From: Nemertoderma westbladi
Taxonomy: Eukaryota; Xenacoelomorpha; Nemertodermatida; Nemertodermatidae
Reading direction: 5' to 3'
Length of the DNA stretch: 32,508 bases
Assembly (NCBI GenBank): GCA_032718475.1
Contig: JAUCBJ010009038.1
Span: 1-32,508, forward strand
Shown here: positions 17,701 to 26,700 of the stretch, piece by piece
Layout: each line of letters starts with the position of its first letter
Numbering within the stretch: position 1 is the first letter of the stretch
Translations under genes and position numbers: made by a program
Notes under the pieces: model-generated
Database searches by the model: none
What the model saw: the letters and a program-made list of their open reading frames with translations, nothing else
What the model was told of the DNA's origin: nothing

Positions 17701-20700
17701 AACATTACCGGTATATAACTATGATAAAATTATGTGACCCTCACACAGACCACTCAATATAGACCTCTGTCCGGTATGACTTACTTTTAGTCAAAAAATT
17801 TCCTCGACCTTGTACTTTTGCGGTCTGGCGCTGGTCAGTCATTAATTCACTTCAGAATTTAATACTTTTCCTTTTATGCTTATGCTTACCCCCCTTACCT
17901 TTTCTCTATAGAAATAAAATACATAATTATATTATATTTTATTATCATATGAAACTGCAGTCACTATAGACGCAAAGTTAGTTTAGTTTTATATTCCGGT
18001 AGTTAGTTTATATTCCTACCCGGATCAGTTTAATCATATTACCGAAAATTATTTCGATATCTTTCAATCTGACTATTGAAATAATAGTATTGTACATCAC
18101 TGGACTACTTTTACTTTTTGGGATTTTAGAACAGGATACTATTACTATAAATATTTGAACTGCTAACAAACCTTAGCCAAAGCTTCCACACGAGTAGCCT
18201 CGCAGTCAGACTCGAGACGGTTTAACAACGCGTTGTGAACCTCTTTCCCGTGGCCCGTAAGACCCAAAGCTCTAGCTGCCGTCGCCTTTACCTGCAGGTA
18301 TAATAAGCAACAATTAAACCAATTTTTGAAAAAGTGAAGAATTAAAGGTTCTGTAGGTTCATCGGCCGTTCGGTCGATGTGGTGAATCTGGACACCCAGC
18401 TGTCGACTCCAGTCTCTATACATTAACCAACTCAGTTTGCTGGTGACCCGACCCACCTGTGGACTCCAGTCGGACACCCACCTGTGGACTCCAGTCGGAC
18501 ACCCACCTGTGGACTCCAGTCTCTATACATTAACCAACTCAGTTTGCTGGTGACCCGACCCACCTGTGGACTCCAGTTATTCCACATTAACCAACCCTGT
18601 TTGCTGGTGACCCGACCCACCTGTGGACTCCAGTCTCTATACATTAACCAACTCAGTTTGCTGGTGACCCGACCCACCTGTGGACTCCAGCCAGACACCC
18701 ACCTGTGGACTCCAGTCGGACACCCACCTGTGGACTCCAGTCGGACACCCACCTGTGGACTCCAGTCGGACACCCACCTGTGGACTCCAGTCGGACACCC
18801 ACCTGTGGACTCCAGTCGGACACCCACCTGTGGACTCCAGTCGGACACCCACCTGTGGACTCCAGTCGGACACCCACCTGTGGACTCCAGTCGGACACCC
18901 ACCTGTGGACTCCAGTCGGACACCCACCTGTGGACTCCAGTCTCTATACATTAACCAACCCAATTTGCTGGTGACCCGACCCACCTGCGGACTCCAGTCG
19001 GACACCGACCTGTGGACTCCAGTCGGACACCCACCTGTGGACTCCAGTCGGACACCCACCAGTGGACTCCAGTCGGACACCCACCTGTGGACTCCAGTCG
19101 GACACCCACCTGTGGACTCCAGTCGGACACCCACCTGTGGACTCCAGTCGGACTCCCACCTGTGGACTCCAGTCGGACACCCACCTGTGGACTCCAGTCT
19201 CTATTACATTAACCAACTCAGTTTGCTGGTGACCCGACCCACCTGTGGACTCCAGTCTCTATACATTAACCAACTCTGTTTGCTGGTGACCCGACCCACC
19301 TGTGGACTCCAGTCTCTATACATTAACCAACTCAGTTTGCTGGTGACCCGACCCACCTGTGGACTCCAGTCATTCCACATTAACCAACCCTGTTTGCTGG
19401 TGACCCGACCCACCTGTGGACTCCAGTCTCTATACATTAACCAACTCAGTTTGCTGGTGACCCGACCCACCTGTGGACTCCAGTATCTATACATTAACCA
19501 ACTCAGTTTGCTGGTGACCCGACCCACCTGTGGACTCCAGTCATTCCACATTAACCAACCCTGTTTGCTGGTGACCCGACCCACCTGTGGACTCCAGTCT
19601 CTATACATTAACCAACTCAGTTTGCTGGTGACCCGACCCACCTGTGGATTCCAGCCAGACACCCACCTGTGGACTCCAGTCGGACACCCAACTGTGGACT
19701 CCAGTCGGACACCCACCTGTGGACTCCAGTCTCTATACATTAACCAACCCTGTTAGCTGGTGACCCGACCCACCTGTGGACTCCAGTCATTCCACATTAA
19801 CCAACTCAGTTTGCTGGTGACCCGACCCACCTGTGGACTCCAGTCTCTATACATTAACCAACTCAGTTTGCTGGTGACCCGACCCACCTGTGGACTCCAG
19901 TCATTCCACATTAACCAACCCTGTTTGCTGGTGACCCGACCCACCTGTGGACTCCAGTCTCTATACATTAACCAACTCAGTTTGCTGGTGACCCGACCCA
20001 CCTGTGGACTCCAGCCAGACACCCACCTGTGGACTCCAGTCGGACACCCAACTGTGGACTCCAGTCGGACACCCACCTGTGGACTCCAGTCTCTATACAT
20101 TAACCAACCCTGTTAGCTGGTGACCCGACCCACCTATGGACTCCAGTCAGACATCCACCTGTGGACTCCAGTCGGACACCCACCTGTGGACTCCAGTCGG
20201 ACACCCACCTGTGGACTCCAGTCGGACACCCACCTGTGAACTCCAGTCGGACAACCACCTGTGGACTCCAGTCTCTATACATTAACCAACCCTGTTTGCT
20301 GGTGACCCGACCCACCGGTGGACTCCAGTTAGACACCCACCTGTGGACTCCAGTCGGACACCCACCTGTGGACTCCAGTCGGACACCCACCTGTGGACTC
20401 CAGTTGGACACCCACCTGTGGACTCCAGTCTCTATACATTAACCAACCCAATTTGCTGGTGACCCGACCCACCTGTAGACTCCAGTCGGACACCCACTTG
20501 TGGACTCCAGTCTCTATACATTAACCAACCCAATTTGCTGGTGACCCGACCCACCTGTAGACTCCAGTCGGACACCCACCTGTGGAATCCAGTCGGACAC
20601 CCACCTGTGGACTCCAGTCGGACACCCACCTGTGGACTCCAGTCGGACACCCACCTGTGGACTCCAGTCGGACACCCACCTGTGGACTCCAGTCGGACAC

Positions 20701-23700
20701 CCACCTGTGGACTCCAGTCGGACACCTACCTGTGGACTCCAGTCGGACACCCACCTGTGGACTCCAGTCGGACACCCACCTGTGGACTCCAGTCGGACAA
20801 CCACCTGTGGACTCCAGTCTCTATACATTAACCAACCCTGTTTGCTGGTGACCCGACCCACCTGTGGACTCCAGTTAGACACCCACCTGTGGACTCCAGT
20901 CGGACACCCACCTGTGGACTCCAGTCGGACACCTACCTGTGGACTCCAGTCGGACACCCACCTGTGGACTCCAGTCGGACACCCACCTGTGGACTCCAGT
21001 CGGACACCCACCTGTGGACTCCAGTCGGACACCCACCTGTGGACTCCAGTCGGACACCCACCTGTGGACTCCAGTCGGACACCCACCTGTGGACTCCAGT
21101 CGGACACCCACCTGTGGACTCCAGTCGGACACCCACCTGTGGACTCCAGTCGGACACCCACCTGTGGACTCCAGTCTCTATACATTAACCAACCCAATTT
21201 GCTGGTGACCCGACCCACCTGCGGACTCCAGTCGGACACCGACCTGTGGACTCCAGTCGGACACCCACCTGTGGACTCCAGTCGGACTCCCACCAGTGGA
21301 CTCCAGTCGGACACCCACCTGTGGACTCCAGTCGGACACCCACCTGTGGACTCCAGTCGGACACCCACCTGTGGACTCCAGTCGGACACCCACCTGTGGA
21401 CTCCAGTCGGACACCCACCTGTGGACTCCAGTCGGACACCCACCTGTGGACTCCAGTCGGACTCCCACCTGTGGACTCCAGTCGGACACCCACCTGTGGA
21501 CTCCAGTCGGACACCCACCTGTGGACTCCAGTCGGACACCCACCTGTGGACTCCAGTCGGACACCCACCTGTGGACTCCAGTCGGACTCCCACCTGTGGA
21601 TTCCAGTCGGACACCCACCTGTGGACTCCAGTCGGACACCCACCTGTAGACTCCAGTCGGACAACCACCTGTGGACTCCAGTCATTCCACATTAACCAAA
21701 CCCAGTTTGCTGGTGACCCGACCCACCTGTGGACTCCAGTCATTCCACATTAACCAACTCAGTTTGTTGGTTATGTCTCGGTTTAAACGGCCGCCTACGG
21801 TTGGAAGAACCGAACAAGCTGTCTCCCTCTCCGTCCAGCTGGAGCTGTTGAGCCGTTCAGACAACATCAAATGAACCAGACCTATATAAACAAATAAAAT
21901 GCAGGGGGATATTGTGGTGTTATAGTGAGAGAATAACTGGACGATAATTGGGAATCACTGGTTCAAATCCCATGGATGGCGAATTTAAATTTTTTCGCTA
22001 TAATATTTGCTATTAAATCATTCACTTAAATGTTCAATGAAATTCCAGTTTGAATACAATCATTATTATTATTGGTGTTACTTATTTAAGTCCAATTTCA
22101 TTCATTATGGGAGATATCAACTACCAGTACTACAGGAAATGGGACCTTCGCGCAGCATGTTGTTAAATGTCAACTCAAAATAATTATAATCAAAATATAA
22201 GCAGATGTCCCCCAGTCACTTTACCACCTAGAGGCAGACTGGGTTAACTGCAGTCGATTTAAGACATAAAACATTTCAGTCTGAGATCCAGAATATATGT
22301 GCCAGGTATCATTCACGGAGAAAGGGGTAGAAACAATAATACGAAATGGCTGAAGGTTTTCATATAAGATATTTCTAAAATGTTTCTAATTTCAGAACAC
22401 TTGCGGTAGACTAGAGAACTGCCGACGTATTACTGTCCTAACAAAGATGCAGCCTGTTAATGGTCTACTGTCTAACTTGTATATCTGCTAAGATTCAGCT
22501 TAAATGGATAACTAATAACGAAATGAGAGAAGGTTTTCACTTTTGGACATTTCGACAGCGGCCTATGTAAGTACCACTTTCATACATTTCGTTCGCCTCC
22601 AGCGGTAGACTGAAGAACTTCAGAACGATTGCCAACCGCACAAAGACACAGGATGTGGTCTAGCATATATCTGAGAAATTTCAGCTTGAACGGATCACAA
22701 ATTATGGAATGGGTCAAGTATTTCACTTTCACACTTTTCGCTCTCTAGCGGCAGACAAGAGAACTGCTGTCTAATTAGTCTCCTTTGAATGACACCTTTA
22801 ATGGTCTAGTACAAATCTGTAAATCTGCCACGGATAAAAGACAAAGAAATTGGAGGACATTTAATGTTTAGACATGTAGTCCTCTACACTGTGATGGTCT
22901 CTGAAAGTCTCTAAAAATTCTAAACTTTTGGTCTTATTGAGGCATGCAAATTTTGAACGCGACAGCCTTAAATACGACAAAATTATTAGCATGTCAAAGT
23001 GGCAACGCAGACAACTATTTTGCCATCAATGACCCCCCCCCCCCCCCCCCCCCGCCCCCCTAACAGTTTCGGTTTGCTAAGGCTCCGGCAACATCGTGGC
23101 TCGCCCCACACCACAACTACAGTATTTTAAACGCCGCGACATCAGATGTACTGTAATTAGGTACCTGAATTCTTTCCTTGTGTTGATTGGCTGCCGACTT
23201 GAAGCATTTCGATAGCCCGAGCTTTCTTCTCACTGTTATCCGTATCAAGACTCTCAGTAAACGGACCAATCACAGTGCTGTTACAGATGCCACCAATAGT
23301 TAGGCATTGGGCAGCAGTCCAACTGTCCGATTGGTTACCATGAATTACACTGTCCAGTAGTATATCTTTAGCTAATTCCGTCGGCCTTTCTAATGTCAGC
23401 AATACCACGGACGCGGCGAATTTAACTAACAAATGGAAAGAAAACATTTTAATTGTGTGAAAATATACATACAGTGGTAGAAGGGAAAAAGTTACATGGC
23501 GCGTAAATCTAACCAAAACAATAAACGATAGTCAAAAACACAATTTACGGTAATCGGTGAACGTGAAACACGAAACACCAGAAGCAACCCGGAGGCTCTT
23601 CTCTCTTGGCTGTTGCCTGTAACCCAGGGAGGCGGCACATTAATTAATAACCAAAATGATTAATATTATGAGATAAGAAAAACAAATGAGTATTGTTGAA

Positions 23701-26700
23701 TAATGAATACAATAATTTAAAATACAGACAAATACTTAACCGGTGTACATAAGTTAATCCTTGGCTGAGGATTGGCTATATTATAATATTTGATAAACTA
23801 ATAACAACCATTTATTTACTCTGTAATTTAAATTTTAGTTAACTGTGTTAATCAGCGGTATAAGGATCCTATAACAAAAAATATATAAATAAAAATTAAT
23901 TAATGTTGACGATAAATAAATTATGACTTTTATATTAATTATTAGATGCTCAGTATAATTTGTTATTTAAAAACTAAAACTACCTCGAGGCTCTGCATCA
24001 TCCATTGCCATGACAACCAAATCGTATAGGCAGTCAGGGATCGTGGCAACCAATGATTCGTCACCATAGTCATCTTCGAGATCCTGGAGACCCTTAACGT
24101 GCGATTGTCGCATTCTCTGCGCTGCTGCCCGCGCGCATACGGCCAAGGCGCTGGTACGCACTACGTCATTGACGTTGCCTAGGAGATCGCAAACGGTGTC
24201 CACAGTGGCGTTGAACCAGTAAGAGCCCAGACCCCAGGCGTCTAGCCATTCCAGAATAACAATTAACCTGCAACAGATATACATACAACATAATGTCCTT
24301 AATGCTCAATACAATCCTGGACCCGGGACTGGACCCGCCCGGGTCCAGTCCCGGGACCCTCAATACAATACGCTACTGATTCGGTACCAACCCGGGACCC
24401 CCAATACAATACGCTACTGATTCGGTACAACCCGGGACCCCAATACAATACGCTACTGATTCGGTACAACCCGGGACCATCAATACAATACGCTACTGAT
24501 TCGGTATCAACCCGGGACCCTCAATACAATACGCTACTGATTCGGTACCAACCCGGGACCCTCAATACAATACGCTACTGATTCGGTACCAACCCGGGAC
24601 CCTCAATACAATACGCTACTGATTCGGTATCAACCCGGGACCCTCAATACAATACGCTACTGATTCGGTACCAACCCGGGACCCCCAATACAATACGCTA
24701 CTGATTCGGTACCAACCCGGGACCCTCAATACAATACGCTACTGATTCGGTACCAACCCGGGACCCCCAATACAATACGCTACTCTGATTCGGTACCAAC
24801 CCGGGGTCCCGGGGTCCTCAATACAATACGCTACTGATTCGGTACCAACCCGGGACCCCCAATACAATACGCTACTCTGATTCGGTACCAACCCGGGGTC
24901 CCGGGACCCCCAATACAATACGCTACTGATTCGGTACCAACCCGGGACCCCCAATACAATACGCTACTGATTCGGTACCAACCCGGGACCCTCAATACAA
25001 TACGCTACTGATTCGGTACCAACCCGGGACCCCCAATACAATACGCTACTCTGATTCGGTACCAACCCGGGGTCCCGGGGTCCTCAATACAATACGCTAC
25101 TGATTCGGTACCAACCCGGGACCCCCAATACAATACGCTACTCTGATTCGGTACCAACCCGGGGTCCCGGGACCCCCAATACAATACGCTACTGATTCGG
25201 TACCAACCCGGGACCCCCAATACAATACGCTACTGATTCGGTACCAACCCGGGACCCTCAATACAATACGCTACTGATTCGGTACCAACCCGGGACCCCC
25301 AATACAATACGCTACTGATTCGGTACCAACCCGGGACCCTCAATACAATACGCTACTGATTCGGTACCAACCCGGGACCCCCAATACAATACGCTACTGA
25401 TTCGGTACCAACCCGGGACCCTCAATACAATACGCTACTGATTCGGTACCAACCCGGGACCCCCAATACAATACGCTACTCTGATTCGGTACCAACCCGG
25501 GGTCCCGGGGTCCTCAATACAATACGCTACTGATTCGGTACCAACCCGGGACCCCCAATACAATACGCTACTCTGATTCGGTACCAACCCGGGGTCCCGG
25601 GACCCCCAATACAATACGCTACTGATTCGGTACCAACCCGGGACCCCCAATACAATACGCTACTGATTCGGTACCAACCCGGGACCCTCAATACAATACG
25701 CTACTGATTCGGTACCAACCCGGGACCCCCAATACAATACGCTACTGATTCGGTACCAACCCGGGACCCTCAATACAATACGCTACTGATTCGGTACCAA
25801 CCCGGGACCCCCAATACAATACGCTACTGATTCGGTACCAACCCGGGACCCTCAATACAATACGCTACTGATTCGGTACCAACCCGGGACCCCCAATACA
25901 ATACGCTACTGATTCGGTACCAACCCGGGACCATCAATACAATACGCTACTGATTCGGTATCAACCCGGGACCCACAATACAATACGCTACTGTTTCGGT
26001 ACCAACCCGGGGTCCTCAATACAATACGCTACTGATTCGGTACCAACCCGGGACCCTCAATACAATACGCTACTGATTCGGTATCAACCCGGGACCCTCA
26101 ATACAATACGCTACTGATTCGGTACCAACCCGGGACCCTCAATACAATACGCTACTGATTCGGTACCAACCCGGGACCCCCAATACAATACGCTACTCAT
26201 TCGGTACCAACCCGGGACCCTCAATACAATACGCTACTGATTCGGTACCAACCCGGGACCCTCAATACAATACGCTACTGATTCGGTACCAACCCGGGAC
26301 CCCCAATACAATACGCTACTCATTCGGTACCAACCCGGGACCCTCAATACAATACGCTACTGATTCGGTGCCAACCCGGGACCCCCAATACAATACGCTA
26401 CTCTGATTCGGTACCAACCCGGGGTCCCGGTGTCCTCAATACAATACGCTACTGATTCGGTACCAACCCGGGACCCTCAATACAATACGCTACTGATTCG
26501 GTACCAACCCGGGACCCTCAATACAATACGCTACTGATTCGGTACCAACCCGGGACCCCCAATACAATACGCTACTCTGATTCGGTACCAACCCGGGGTC
26601 CCGGGGTCCTCAATACAATACGCTACTGATTCGGTACCAACCCGGGACCCCCAATACAATACGCTACTGATTCGGTACCAACCCGGGACCCTCAATACAA

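Noticed and set aside
18484-21753. Long ORFs of 150-409 codons on both strands in the 25/57-bp array
   Set aside because: Produced by a stop-free unit; several overlap in different frames over the same bases, so not annotated as genes.
18391-21770. CRISPR array suggested by dense 25-bp direct repeats
   Set aside because: Units are head-to-tail without unique spacers, the repeat is an exon/intron junction, and the context is an animal gene.
23426-23516. N-terminal extension of the 23157-23516 ORF
   Set aside because: Lies upstream of the splice acceptor at 23425; the spliced phase match shows it is intron.
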